DNA from: Dorea formicigenerans
GTDB lineage: Bacteria > Bacillota > Clostridia > Lachnospirales > Lachnospiraceae
Direction: 5' to 3'
NCBI RefSeq assembly: GCF_025150245.1
Contig: NZ_CP102279.1
Span: forward strand, 2,539,423-2,603,422
DNA: 64,000 nucleotides
Made by a program: the position numbers and the translations under genes. Each line of letters starts with the position of its first letter. Position 1 is the stretch's first letter. Below the pieces are notes generated by a model. It did no database searches and was not told where the DNA came from. It was given only the letters and a program-made list of their open reading frames with translations. Shown here piece after piece: positions 25,454 through 33,909 of this stretch.

Positions 25454-26359
25454 CTAATTATTTATTTCTGCTTTTTTTATAATTCCAACCCCTATTGGAT
25501 ATGGTCCTGTGTGTACTCCAATCGTCGCACCGATCTGATGGATTTCAATCTCTTCGATTCCGAGACGTTCTTTTACGAGATCTTTTAACATCTCCCGGAA
25601 TTTGACTGCCTCTTCATAATCATAGCCATAGCCGATGCAGAAGCTGTACTCGCCAGGTTTTGCGTTGATTTCATCCAGATAATCTTTTGTCATCTCCACA
25701 ACCTTTTTCATAGATTTGATGCGGTTTCTTGCGAGTCCGGAACTGAAGATTTCCCCTTCTTTCAATGTGATCATCGGTTTTATCCCCAGTGCACCTGCTG
25801 CTATCCCCGCAAGTTTTCCGATTCGTCCGCCATGCCTTAAATAATCAATGCTTCCGATTGTAAAGAAGATCCGGCCGGTCTCACGGATAGGAAGGATTCT
25901 TTCAATGATTTCCTCATAATCCAATCCCATGTCACGCATTCTGCATGCCTCCAGTACAAAAAGTCCCTGAAGAACGGTATTGACCGTGGAATCAATAACT
26001 GTGATCCTGGCTTCTGGATATTCGTCCTTTACCATCTCTTTTGCAACCGTTGCAGATTGCAGGGAGCCACTGAATTTTGTCGTAATACAGATGCAGATCA
26101 CCGGAATATTTTCCTTTGCACTTTTTACAAATGTCTGATAAAAATCATCTACTGACGGCATAGATGATTTTGGAAATACATCCGGGTGGTCTACCATTTC
26201 CTGATAAAATTCCCGAATTCCAATCTCTTCTATTTCTTTCTGATAAGTCTCACCGTTAAATGATACATAAAATGGTACGACTTCTATATCATGTGCATCT
26301 GTGATTTCCTGTGGAAGATCCAGTGATCCGTCACTGACGATCTGAACTTTCTTTTGCAT
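25454..26359 (-). CDS. DegV-family fatty-acid-binding protein
   Basis: 301 aa, DegV fold. The opening IVSDGSLDLPQEI, FPKSSMPSVDDFYQTF (fatty-acid carboxylate loop with Ser), CICITTKFSGSLQSA and GVHTGPYPIGVGII are the family markers. DegV proteins bind a long-chain fatty acid and can act with a FakA-type kinase; no kinase gene is adjacent. Monocistronic, with its own terminator. Confidence 0.93.
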   Translation of the reverse strand: MQKKVQIVSDGSLDLPQEITDAHDIEVVPFYVSFNGETYQKEIEEIGIREFYQEMVDHPDVFPKSSMPSVDDFYQTFVKSAKENIPVICICITTKFSGSLQSATVAKEMVKDEYPEARITVIDSTVNTVLQGLFVLEACRMRDMGLDYEEIIERILPIRETGRIFFTIGSIDYLRHGGRIGKLAGIAAGALGIKPMITLKEGEIFSSGLARNRIKSMKKVVEMTKDYLDEINAKPGEYSFCIGYGYDYEEAVKFREMLKDLVKERLGIEEIEIHQIGATIGVHTGPYPIGVGIIKKAEINN

Positions 26360-26544
26360 AACTACTACCTCTTATCTCATGAAATTACGATTCTATATTG
26401 TTCTGATTTCCTTTGCATACCCCGAAAATATCAGGCTTACAGAATGAATTATTCTAATACATAGTTTCTAATACTACTTCTTATAGAAACGTAAAACAGT
26501 ATAACACAAAGGCAATATTATGTACACGCTTTTGGCAAATAATT

Positions 26545-26560
26545 TTCTAAAATTTTAGAA
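26545..26560. repeat. Perfect 16-base palindrome between galT and degV
   Basis: TTCTAAAATTTTAGAA is self-complementary. It is 38 bases after the galT stop and 185 bases before degV. It could be an operator or a weak terminator stem without a long T run. Confidence 0.4.
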
Positions 26561-26597
26561 TTAAACCGTATGCTTTAAGTTTGGATCTCTTGTCACT

Positions 26598-28094
26598 TTA
26601 TACTTGATTTATAAATCTTAAAAATGCTTCTTTTCCTTCTGGTGTCCGTTTGTAAACTCCGGCCTGTTCCAGAACTTTTGAAAAGACAATTCCAGTCTCT
26701 TTCTGAACGATTTCTTTTACATTTTCTGCTGTAATTTCGTAGTTCGCTGCAATATCTGCCGCCCACTTCGCATGAGACTTGGTCAGCGAATCTTCTGTCA
26801 TATCCTCACCGGAAAGGAGTTTTTCTTCCACTGCCTCCAGCTCTTTTTTCAGACGTCCCGGAAGGATTGCCAATCCCATAACTTCAATCAGGCCGATATT
26901 TTCCTTCTTAATATGATGGAACTCTTCATGTGGATGATAAATTCCAAGTGGATGATCCGGCGTTGTCAGATTGTTTCGAAGCACCAGATCTAATTCAAAA
27001 TCTTCTCCTCTGCGACGGGCAATTGGGGTGATTGTATTGTGAGGTTCTCCATCTGTCTCTGCAAGAATCATAGCTGCTTCATCTGTATACCCACGCCAGC
27101 TTCCAAGAATTTTATCCGCAAGATCAATTAATCTTTCCGGTTCTTTTGCATTTAAACGAATAACAGACATTGGCCATTTTACAATTCCTGCTTTTACATC
27201 TTCGTATCCTTCAAAAGAAATCTCCGTCTCAATCGGTGCGCGTTCCATTGCAAATGTATAATGTCCGCCCTGGAAATGATCGTGCGCCAGAATGGATCCT
27301 CCAACAATCGGAAGATCTGCATTGGAACCAACAAAATAATGCGGGAACTGTCTTACAAAATCTAATAACTTCGCAAAGCAGGCTTTATCAATTTTCATCG
27401 GTGTATGCACTTTATTAAAACAGATGCAGTGTTCATTGTAATATACATATGGAGAATACTGCAAATACCAGTCAGTATTGTTGATTGTCACTGGTACAAT
27501 ACGGTGATTCTGTCTTGCCGGATAATTGAGTCGTCCGGCATATCCCACATTCTCCTCGCAGAGCATGCAGCGTGGATAATCGGAAGCTGGTTGGTTTCTT
27601 GCTGCTGCGATTGCTTTTGGATCTTTTTCCGGTTTTGACTGGTTGATGGAAATGTCAATCTCACCATATTCTGTCTCGGTCTTCCAACGGATATCTTTCG
27701 CAACTCTGTCCTTTCGGATATAATTCGTGTCCTGACTGAACTGATAATACCAGTCCGTTGCCCTCTGGGAAGATTCTTCCTGAAGTTGTTGAAACTTCTT
27801 CATCACCTGTACCGGTCGCGGTGTCAGGCTGCCCATGAGTTTTGTATCAAAAAGATCGCGGTATACGACTGAATTTTCTTCCAGTACGCCACGCTCATAT
27901 GCATCATCGATCAATGTGTCCAGTATCTCTGTCAGACCAGCTTCTTTTCCCTTTGCTGACTCTTCCCATGAGAAAGAATCTGCCTGCATAACCTCCAAGA
28001 TCCGGTTTACTGCCCATACTTTTTCTTCCTGCTCGATCAGCTCTTTCTCCAATGCATAATTCACTAACGCAGTAATTGCTTCATTTCGATTCAT
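26598..28094 (-). CDS. galT: UDP-glucose-hexose-1-phosphate uridylyltransferase, class II
   Basis: 498 aa, the long class II GalT of Firmicutes. It swaps galactose-1-phosphate for glucose-1-phosphate on UDP-glucose. Visible markers are NHRIVPVTINNTDWYLQYSP-type uridine site text, GGSILAHDHFQGGHY containing the nucleophilic-His region, and a C-terminal PDHPLGIYHPHEEFHHIKKE stretch. GAGGGGG precedes the ATG. It follows galK by 19 bases and is the last gene of the galactose operon. Confidence 0.95.
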   Translation of the reverse strand: MNRNEAITALVNYALEKELIEQEEKVWAVNRILEVMQADSFSWEESAKGKEAGLTEILDTLIDDAYERGVLEENSVVYRDLFDTKLMGSLTPRPVQVMKKFQQLQEESSQRATDWYYQFSQDTNYIRKDRVAKDIRWKTETEYGEIDISINQSKPEKDPKAIAAARNQPASDYPRCMLCEENVGYAGRLNYPARQNHRIVPVTINNTDWYLQYSPYVYYNEHCICFNKVHTPMKIDKACFAKLLDFVRQFPHYFVGSNADLPIVGGSILAHDHFQGGHYTFAMERAPIETEISFEGYEDVKAGIVKWPMSVIRLNAKEPERLIDLADKILGSWRGYTDEAAMILAETDGEPHNTITPIARRRGEDFELDLVLRNNLTTPDHPLGIYHPHEEFHHIKKENIGLIEVMGLAILPGRLKKELEAVEEKLLSGEDMTEDSLTKSHAKWAADIAANYEITAENVKEIVQKETGIVFSKVLEQAGVYKRTPEGKEAFLRFINQV

Positions 28095-28113
28095 CTCATT
28101 TCCCCCTCATTCT

Positions 28114-29394
28114 TTAAAGGATAAGTCCACCAGCCGGACGGATACTCAATACATGACAGCATCCTTCACTCAACATAGTTTCCATCGTTTTCTTAAATTC
28201 ACACACATCTTCCACCGGGACAAATGCCTGGATTGTTCCGGCAAATCCACCTCCATGTACGCGGCATGCGCCCTTTCCATTCAGCGCTTTCTCAGCCACG
28301 GCCAATGCCACTGCCATGTCCTGATGTGTGATGGCTGCTGCCGGTGTAATATTCTGAAGAAGTTCCCATGAAGAACGTCCTGACTCTTTTACAAGATTTA
28401 AAAACGCCTCTTTATCTTTCCGCTCCAGTGCATCTGCTTCCTCTGCTGCTCTTCTGTCATCTGCATAGAAATGTAAAGCCCTGAGAACTGCCCTGTCTCC
28501 TGCTTCTTTTCTGACCTGTGCCAGATCTGCCAGCAGATCTTCTTCTTTGACTTCGCGAAGTACTTTTTTACCAAAATGCGCTGCCACTTTGCTCATTTCT
28601 TCCGGAATAGACGCATATTCATTGGTAAGTGCTGCATGATCCGCACCACAGTCGATGATACAAAGTGCAAGTCCCAGTCCTGTAAGATCCGCATTGATGG
28701 ATCTTACTATCGGGTTTGCCGGATCTTTAAAATCAATGGCTACTGCATCTCCCACGGAAGAAGCAGTCTGATCCATCAATCCACACGGCTTACCAAAATA
28801 TTCATTTTCTGCTGCCTGACCGATTTTTGCGATTTCTACTGCATCAAACTTGTCCTGACAAAACAGATGATTTCCCGTTGTTCCAATCAGCACCTCACAC
28901 GCTGCGGAGGAAGACAGTCCGGATCCAGGCAATACCGTTGATGTCACATACATATCAAAGCCTGCTACCGGATATCCTGCTTTATGAAGCTTGGCCAGCA
29001 CGCCTCTTATCAGAGAAGCAGTTGTTTCTTTTTCTTCTTCCTTCACTTCCAGATCAGCAAGATTAACACTTGTCATTGGCCAGCCTTCTGACTGAAAATG
29101 CACAACACTCGTTCCGTTTAATGCGACACATGCCAGAAAATCCAGATTCACTGCTGCGGCCAGCACTCGTCCATGCTGATGATCGGTATGATTTCCACAG
29201 ATTTCTGTACGCCCAGGCGCAGAACAAAGTGCGACCATCGTATCTTCTGTTGCTCCAAAGCTCTCCTTAAATCCTTCCATCACATGTGTGGCTCTTTCTC
29301 TTGCTGCCTTCAGATTCTCACACCCGGTCTTCAGAAGTGACGCGTCCAAATCTCCATTTTTTACCATCTGATATACATCATTCCACTTTTTCAA
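28114..29394 (-). CDS. galK: Galactokinase
   Basis: 426 aa GHMP kinase converting galactose to galactose-1-phosphate. Markers: SAPGRTEICGNHTDHQHGRV (galactokinase signature with Glu/His/Asp), PGSGLSSSAACEVLIGT (ATP loop), and a C-terminal CRVHGGGFAGTIQAF motif 3. The start codon is TTG at 29394 with AAGGAAGG upstream; no better ATG was seen. Paired with galT. Confidence 0.95.
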   Translation of the reverse strand: MKKWNDVYQMVKNGDLDASLLKTGCENLKAARERATHVMEGFKESFGATEDTMVALCSAPGRTEICGNHTDHQHGRVLAAAVNLDFLACVALNGTSVVHFQSEGWPMTSVNLADLEVKEEEKETTASLIRGVLAKLHKAGYPVAGFDMYVTSTVLPGSGLSSSAACEVLIGTTGNHLFCQDKFDAVEIAKIGQAAENEYFGKPCGLMDQTASSVGDAVAIDFKDPANPIVRSINADLTGLGLALCIIDCGADHAALTNEYASIPEEMSKVAAHFGKKVLREVKEEDLLADLAQVRKEAGDRAVLRALHFYADDRRAAEEADALERKDKEAFLNLVKESGRSSWELLQNITPAAAITHQDMAVALAVAEKALNGKGACRVHGGGFAGTIQAFVPVEDVCEFKKTMETMLSEGCCHVLSIRPAGGLIL

Positions 29395-29440
29395 AATATA
29401 ATTCCTTCCTTTCCCTCATAATGATCTATGTTAATATTTA

Positions 29441-29470
29441 ACATGCTTATTTTTTACATGCTTATTTTTT
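29441..29470. repeat. 15-base tandem duplication at a gene end
   Basis: ACATGCTTATTTTTT occurs twice in tandem (29441-29455 and 29456-29470). The second copy includes the stop codon of the gene starting at 30031. Confidence 0.85.
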
Positions 29471-30031
29471 CAGAAAATGTTCCCGGTTCGGGTATTCCTG
29501 ACGAAATGCCTGAAGTGCCGCCTCCTGTAGAAGAGCAAATTCTTTATCCATGTGCAATGCATGGGGTGCCTGAAATGCAATGGCGCTGATCTGTTCCGCG
29601 ATTTTTTTCACAACTCCTTCATCCGATAGCTGTCCCATTCCAAACACAAGTGAAGTAAATCCTCTTCCGTCTCTGCTGACTTCCATAAATTTCAAAAAGA
29701 CATTTTTTAATTCCAGCAGAAGATTTTCTCTTAATTCTTCGTCCAAAGAATCTGCATCTGCCAGACATAATGTACTAATAATCTTTGCTGCCTGTTTTCT
29801 TCTTTGTCCGCCAAAATCTAACGATGTGCCTTCTGCCAGACATTTCAGTTCCATCAGGCTTCCTACGAATGCATCTTTTGTCGGTTTTCTCTTTCCATAT
29901 CTGGCGACCCATAATTTTTTTCGGAACACATCCGCCTGCGTTAATTCATTTTCTGTATTCTGTTTTAGTAATTCCAGCCTTTTTGGCGCATCTGTCTCCT
30001 GATAAAATGTCTCGATCCATGCTGCTTCCAT
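29462..30031 (-). CDS. Hypothetical protein of the galactose locus (DUF6553-like)
   Basis: 189 aa, mostly helical, soluble. No catalytic motif is visible. Recognisable only by its pattern (FRKKLWVARYGKRKPTKDAF, then ELKCLAEGTSLDFGGQ and FVFGM-like glycine segment LVFGMGQLS), which resembles Lachnospiraceae proteins labelled DUF6553; the label is from memory. It starts 7 bases after the sugar-binding lipoprotein and lies before galK, so it is expressed with galactose uptake genes. Confidence 0.6.
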   Translation of the reverse strand: MEAAWIETFYQETDAPKRLELLKQNTENELTQADVFRKKLWVARYGKRKPTKDAFVGSLMELKCLAEGTSLDFGGQRRKQAAKIISTLCLADADSLDEELRENLLLELKNVFLKFMEVSRDGRGFTSLVFGMGQLSDEGVVKKIAEQISAIAFQAPHALHMDKEFALLQEAALQAFRQEYPNREHFLKK

Positions 30032-30038
30032 TCACTTC

Positions 30039-31088
30039 TTACCTCGTCTGTCGTTTTATAAAATCTTCCACATTACTGCTGTATACCGGCTGATACTCAG
30101 AAACATAATACCTGCCTTCTTTTAACTTGTTTCGGTTCACATCTTCTCCTCGGAAAATCTCTACAGCTAGCTTCGCTATCTGCAACGCCTGATCTTCTTT
30201 ATCATTATACACTGTTCCCTGCATTTCACCAGTTTTTATTGCTTCCAATGCATCATCTAATCCATCAATACCGAAAATAACCGGCCACTCTGCCTGTTCA
30301 TATCCGGCTTTTCGATATGCCTCCACAGCTCCAAGTGCCATTTCATCATTGTTAGAAATGACAAGTTCAATTCCATCTTTATACTGACTGATCAGGCGGT
30401 TCATCCGGTTTTCGGCCTGTCCCCGGTTCCAATCTGCGAACTGATAACTTAATTTTTCCAGATTTACCTCTTTCTCGATCAATGTTTTTACAGAGAAATC
30501 CGTTCTGCTGATTGCATCCTGATGCCCAGCTTCTCCTTCCAACAATACATATTGTATTTCACCATCCTGATTCTTGTCTACTTCCGGATGATTTTTAATA
30601 TAATCTGCCGCTATCTCTCCCTGCATCACTCCAGATTGTTCTGCGTCACACCCTACATAATACAGGTCTTCCCACTGCATCAAATCCTCCCAGACCGGTT
30701 CCCTGTTAAAGAAAATAATCGGGATGTCATTCTGTTTTGCCAGCCTGATAATCCGTGACGGATCAGTTCTGTCTACCAGATTGACGCACAAAACATCACA
30801 ACCGGCATCAATCATCTCTTCCACTATATCATTCTGATCCTGCTGATCATCATTTCCATTTTTTACAGATACGGTAATCTTCATATCTTCTGTTTCCATA
30901 GATTTCAGATTTTCTTTTAGCTTATCTGCCAATGCATTGATAAAAGGATCATCCTGTGTATATGTTACAACACCTACACGCAACACTTTATCAGATTTTA
31001 TTTTTCCTGATCCACAGCCGGAAATACACAGCATCGCTACCATTACAACAACTGCACAGACACTTTTTTTTCTACATTTTTTACTCAT
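30039..31088 (-). CDS. Galactose/methyl-galactoside-type binding lipoprotein
   Basis: 349 aa. Signal peptide with lipobox LCISGCG. Type I periplasmic binding fold, complete in both lobes: VLRVGVVTYTQDDPF (first strand), VKNGNDDQQDQND, CVNLVDRTDP, IIFFNREPVWED, VISNNDEMALGAVEA, and a GIDGLDDAL hinge region. These match MglB-type D-galactose-binding proteins. Its ATG overlaps the stop of the neighbouring membrane-anchored sensor protein. It lies with the sensor genes, so it may be a substrate binder for the MglA/MglC importer as well. Confidence 0.88.
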   Translation of the reverse strand: MSKKCRKKSVCAVVVMVAMLCISGCGSGKIKSDKVLRVGVVTYTQDDPFINALADKLKENLKSMETEDMKITVSVKNGNDDQQDQNDIVEEMIDAGCDVLCVNLVDRTDPSRIIRLAKQNDIPIIFFNREPVWEDLMQWEDLYYVGCDAEQSGVMQGEIAADYIKNHPEVDKNQDGEIQYVLLEGEAGHQDAISRTDFSVKTLIEKEVNLEKLSYQFADWNRGQAENRMNRLISQYKDGIELVISNNDEMALGAVEAYRKAGYEQAEWPVIFGIDGLDDALEAIKTGEMQGTVYNDKEDQALQIAKLAVEIFRGEDVNRNKLKEGRYYVSEYQPVYSSNVEDFIKRQTR

Positions 31089-32079
31089 AGGAATATAAAA
31101 ACCTTTCTATTTCGTCATCTAAAAGCTTAGTATCCTGATCCATAATCTTTACTTCCGTTTCGTGACTTTCCATTTTGTAAAGTCTGTTTTTTAGTTTCTT
31201 TGCAATTTCTTCTACACTTTTATATCCTATCTCATATCCATCCAGTACGACAAGCCCTTGTGTCTTTCCGTAATCCTGAAGTGCAATTGCTTTCATACTG
31301 CTTCCGATCCCATAAATCTTCGTTCCTGCTCCCTGTTCTTGTGTTTCTTCCTGTGCTTCCTCCTGCGTTTCTTCCTGCGTTTCTTCAAACTGGTCTCCCA
31401 GTTGATCTAATGCACCGGGATCTAACACTACCAGCGTATCTACTTTTGGCTGTTCTTTCACTTTCTCGCAGACATCCTGGTCTTTCTCCTGATAATAATG
31501 CCATAGGATCTGACAGTCGGAACCTTCCAGTGCATCCGTAAGCCCGCGGACTGCACTGGCTGCCGCTTCCGTATCTTTCCTTCCCACAACAATTCCTATG
31601 GTCTGTTTTCTTGAATTTATCTGTCCGCCAATATATTTTCCCATCTCATAGTAATCTGGTGCGACTACCGAAAACTTCGATGTTGCTTCTGCGTCTTCGG
31701 TATACAGATCTTCCACGACCAAAATAACCGGAACATCTGAACATTCTTTTGTCAACATCTCTTTTGTATCTGTTCCAGGTGCAGGAAGCACAATAAATGC
31801 ATCGATATGATTATTTTTCTGCTCTTCGATAGCTTCCTTTTCTGCTTCTGCATTTTCAATATCATCTGTGTTGCAAATGACCAGATGTATATGATTCTCT
31901 TTTGCCGACTGCTTCATTCCTTTGATCAGAGAATCCCATCTCTGGTCTCCGGATTCCGGAAGTATTACGGCTACTCTTTTTTCCGGCACGTTCTGAATAA
32001 AAATCTTCCACACAAAAAACAGTGCCAATACAAGAAGAATCAATTCCATAGCAAAGAATGTTATTTTATTCTTTTTCAT
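31081..32079 (-). CDS. Membrane-anchored sugar-binding sensor protein
   Basis: 332 aa. One uncleaved N-terminal helix (ELILLVLALFFVWKIFI) without a lipobox, then a type I sugar-binding domain: VAVILPESGDQRWDSLIKGM, DAFIVLPAPGTDT, TIGIVVGRKDTEAAASAVRG. A TQEE-rich run at about residue 230 is encoded by a 12-base tandem repeat (31341-31386). The start at 32079 has GAGGGGG upstream and overlaps the kinase gene. It resembles XylFII in the XylFII-LytS-YesN xylose system of Clostridium, where a membrane-tethered binding protein activates the histidine kinase. Confidence 0.8.
   Translation of the reverse strand: MKKNKITFFAMELILLVLALFFVWKIFIQNVPEKRVAVILPESGDQRWDSLIKGMKQSAKENHIHLVICNTDDIENAEAEKEAIEEQKNNHIDAFIVLPAPGTDTKEMLTKECSDVPVILVVEDLYTEDAEATSKFSVVAPDYYEMGKYIGGQINSRKQTIGIVVGRKDTEAAASAVRGLTDALEGSDCQILWHYYQEKDQDVCEKVKEQPKVDTLVVLDPGALDQLGDQFEETQEETQEEAQEETQEQGAGTKIYGIGSSMKAIALQDYGKTQGLVVLDGYEIGYKSVEEIAKKLKNRLYKMESHETEVKIMDQDTKLLDDEIERFLYSYE
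31341..31386 (-). repeat. 12-base coding tandem repeat
   Basis: About four copies of a 12-base unit (TTCTTCCTGCG-type on the plus strand) coding for TQEE/AQEE. In-frame copy number could vary. Confidence 0.75.
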
Positions 32080-33904
32080 GTGCATTCCCCCTCTGGCTGT
32101 ATTTTTGCATTTCCAGCTTTTCTGCATTTTCTTTTGTGTATGGGATTGCCGGAATGTGAATAACGACTTTCGTTCCTTCATCAGGTTCACTGTAGACAGT
32201 AAGTCCGTATCCTTCACCAAACATCAGTTTAATTCGGGAATGAACATTAATAACTCCGACTCCTGACCCATGTTTTGGAACTTTGTTGTTATCTGTCAAA
32301 ATATTTTCCAACACTTCTTTGCGCATTCCCATTCCATTATCTTCTATACTAATGTATATATCATTGTCTTTCTTTTCCCCGGATACTACAATTCTTCCAT
32401 CATCGTCTTCATCCATATGTCCGACTCCGTAATAGATCGCATTTTCCAAAATAGGCTGGATGACCAGCTTTACAATACAGTAATTATAAAGTTCTTCATC
32501 TATCTGAAAATCTATCTTAAATCTTTCTTTATAGCGTACCAGTTGAATATTCATATAACTACGGCTATGCTGAAGTTCATCCTTGATCGGAATAATCGTC
32601 TTGCCCCTTGACAGGCTGACTCTCAACAGTTTTGCAAGCTCAGAAATCATAATGACCGCTTCTCGATTCTTCTGTGCTTCTACCATCCAGGTGATAGATT
32701 CCAACGTATTATAAAGAAAATGTGGATTAATCTGGCTCTGAAGCGCATCCAGTTCACTTTTTCTCCGCTCGTTTTGCTGACGCATAATTTCTTCCATCAA
32801 CTGTTCGATCTGTTCATATGATTTCTGCACGGAATGTCCAAGATGTCGTACTTCCAAAGATCCCCCGATATAAATATCCGGTTTTTCTCCGGCTTCATAA
32901 GCCTTCACAGAAGCATCTAATTCACGGATTGGCTTTGATACTTTCTGGGAAATTAACCGGTTTCCCTCCAAAAGCAGCATCATCAATATAATAATCGTTG
33001 TAAAAATATAATATCTGAAGTTGTTAATATTGGCTGTCTGCACACTTTCCGGTATCACACCGATCAGTTTCCAGCCTGTATAGGAAATACTTCCGACAAT
33101 AACATTTTCTTTACCATTGCCAGACGATATCTCATAGACTCCATCCTCATATCCTGCTGCCTTAAGGCTGTTCTCTTTGAATAATTCACGGTCTATCTCT
33201 GCTCTTCTTGGATGGTAGAGAAGTTCCCCGTCCCGATTACAAACATAATAGTAAACTCCGTCCGAAGACTCATTGATCTGCTTTAAAACATTTTCAACAA
33301 CAGAATATTTCATATCTACCAGAAGCACTCCGCTCCCCGGTCTATCTCCGTCATTAATATCAACCGAACGGCTGAGCGAAATGACTCGATGATACCGATA
33401 AGTTCCGTCCTGAAACAAGTTCTGTACATGAGGCATGGAAAAATGAATATTTTCAATCGCATTTTCCGCATTCTGATACCAGTCCTGGTTTTTAATCTCT
33501 ACATTTTCTTTTTCTAAAGATACCGGCTCTGAAGCAATAAGATTTCCGTCACTTCCATACAATGCCATACTCTGTATCTTATCTGAATTCGTCTCATACA
33601 GCAGACTGAATTGCTTTGCAAATTCCTGACTGGAAATATCAAATTCCTGAATAATATTGTAGTTAGCCGCATTAAAAATCTGTCTGATATCTAACAGATC
33701 AGAATTCAACCGGTCCACGCTGCTTTCGACCGTTGCTTCCGTATTCGATATAGCGGTATTATCCATTGCCAGTTTGAATCTGTGGTAAAGTAGCAATCCC
33801 ATTATAGTAATTGTAATCAGTGTCGATGCCATAAGAACAGACATGATAATGGATTGTATGTTAAATCCGCCTTTTCTTTTCTTCACGCTTTCTTTTCCCC
33901 TCAT
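32066..33904 (-). CDS. Sensor histidine kinase, YesM type
   Basis: 612 aa. N-terminal transmembrane helix (about 20-45), extracellular dCache-like sensor of about 270 residues, second helix, HAMP linker (VSKPIRELDASVKAYEAG), then the His_kinase box QSQINPHFLYNTLESITWMV and an HATPase with NAIYYGVGHMDEDDDG, EDNGMGM and GSGVGVINVHSRI. It phosphorylates the response regulator 5 bases upstream. Probably detects galactose through the anchored binding protein encoded next. Confidence 0.92.
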   Translation of the reverse strand: MRGKESVKKRKGGFNIQSIIMSVLMASTLITITIMGLLLYHRFKLAMDNTAISNTEATVESSVDRLNSDLLDIRQIFNAANYNIIQEFDISSQEFAKQFSLLYETNSDKIQSMALYGSDGNLIASEPVSLEKENVEIKNQDWYQNAENAIENIHFSMPHVQNLFQDGTYRYHRVISLSRSVDINDGDRPGSGVLLVDMKYSVVENVLKQINESSDGVYYYVCNRDGELLYHPRRAEIDRELFKENSLKAAGYEDGVYEISSGNGKENVIVGSISYTGWKLIGVIPESVQTANINNFRYYIFTTIIILMMLLLEGNRLISQKVSKPIRELDASVKAYEAGEKPDIYIGGSLEVRHLGHSVQKSYEQIEQLMEEIMRQQNERRKSELDALQSQINPHFLYNTLESITWMVEAQKNREAVIMISELAKLLRVSLSRGKTIIPIKDELQHSRSYMNIQLVRYKERFKIDFQIDEELYNYCIVKLVIQPILENAIYYGVGHMDEDDDGRIVVSGEKKDNDIYISIEDNGMGMRKEVLENILTDNNKVPKHGSGVGVINVHSRIKLMFGEGYGLTVYSEPDEGTKVVIHIPAIPYTKENAEKLEMQKYSQRGNAHEKE

Positions 33905-33909
33905 ATGGA

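Noticed and set aside
26360-26597. Riboswitch before degV
   Set aside because: Only a short palindrome is present; no larger conserved fold or terminator/antiterminator pair was visible.
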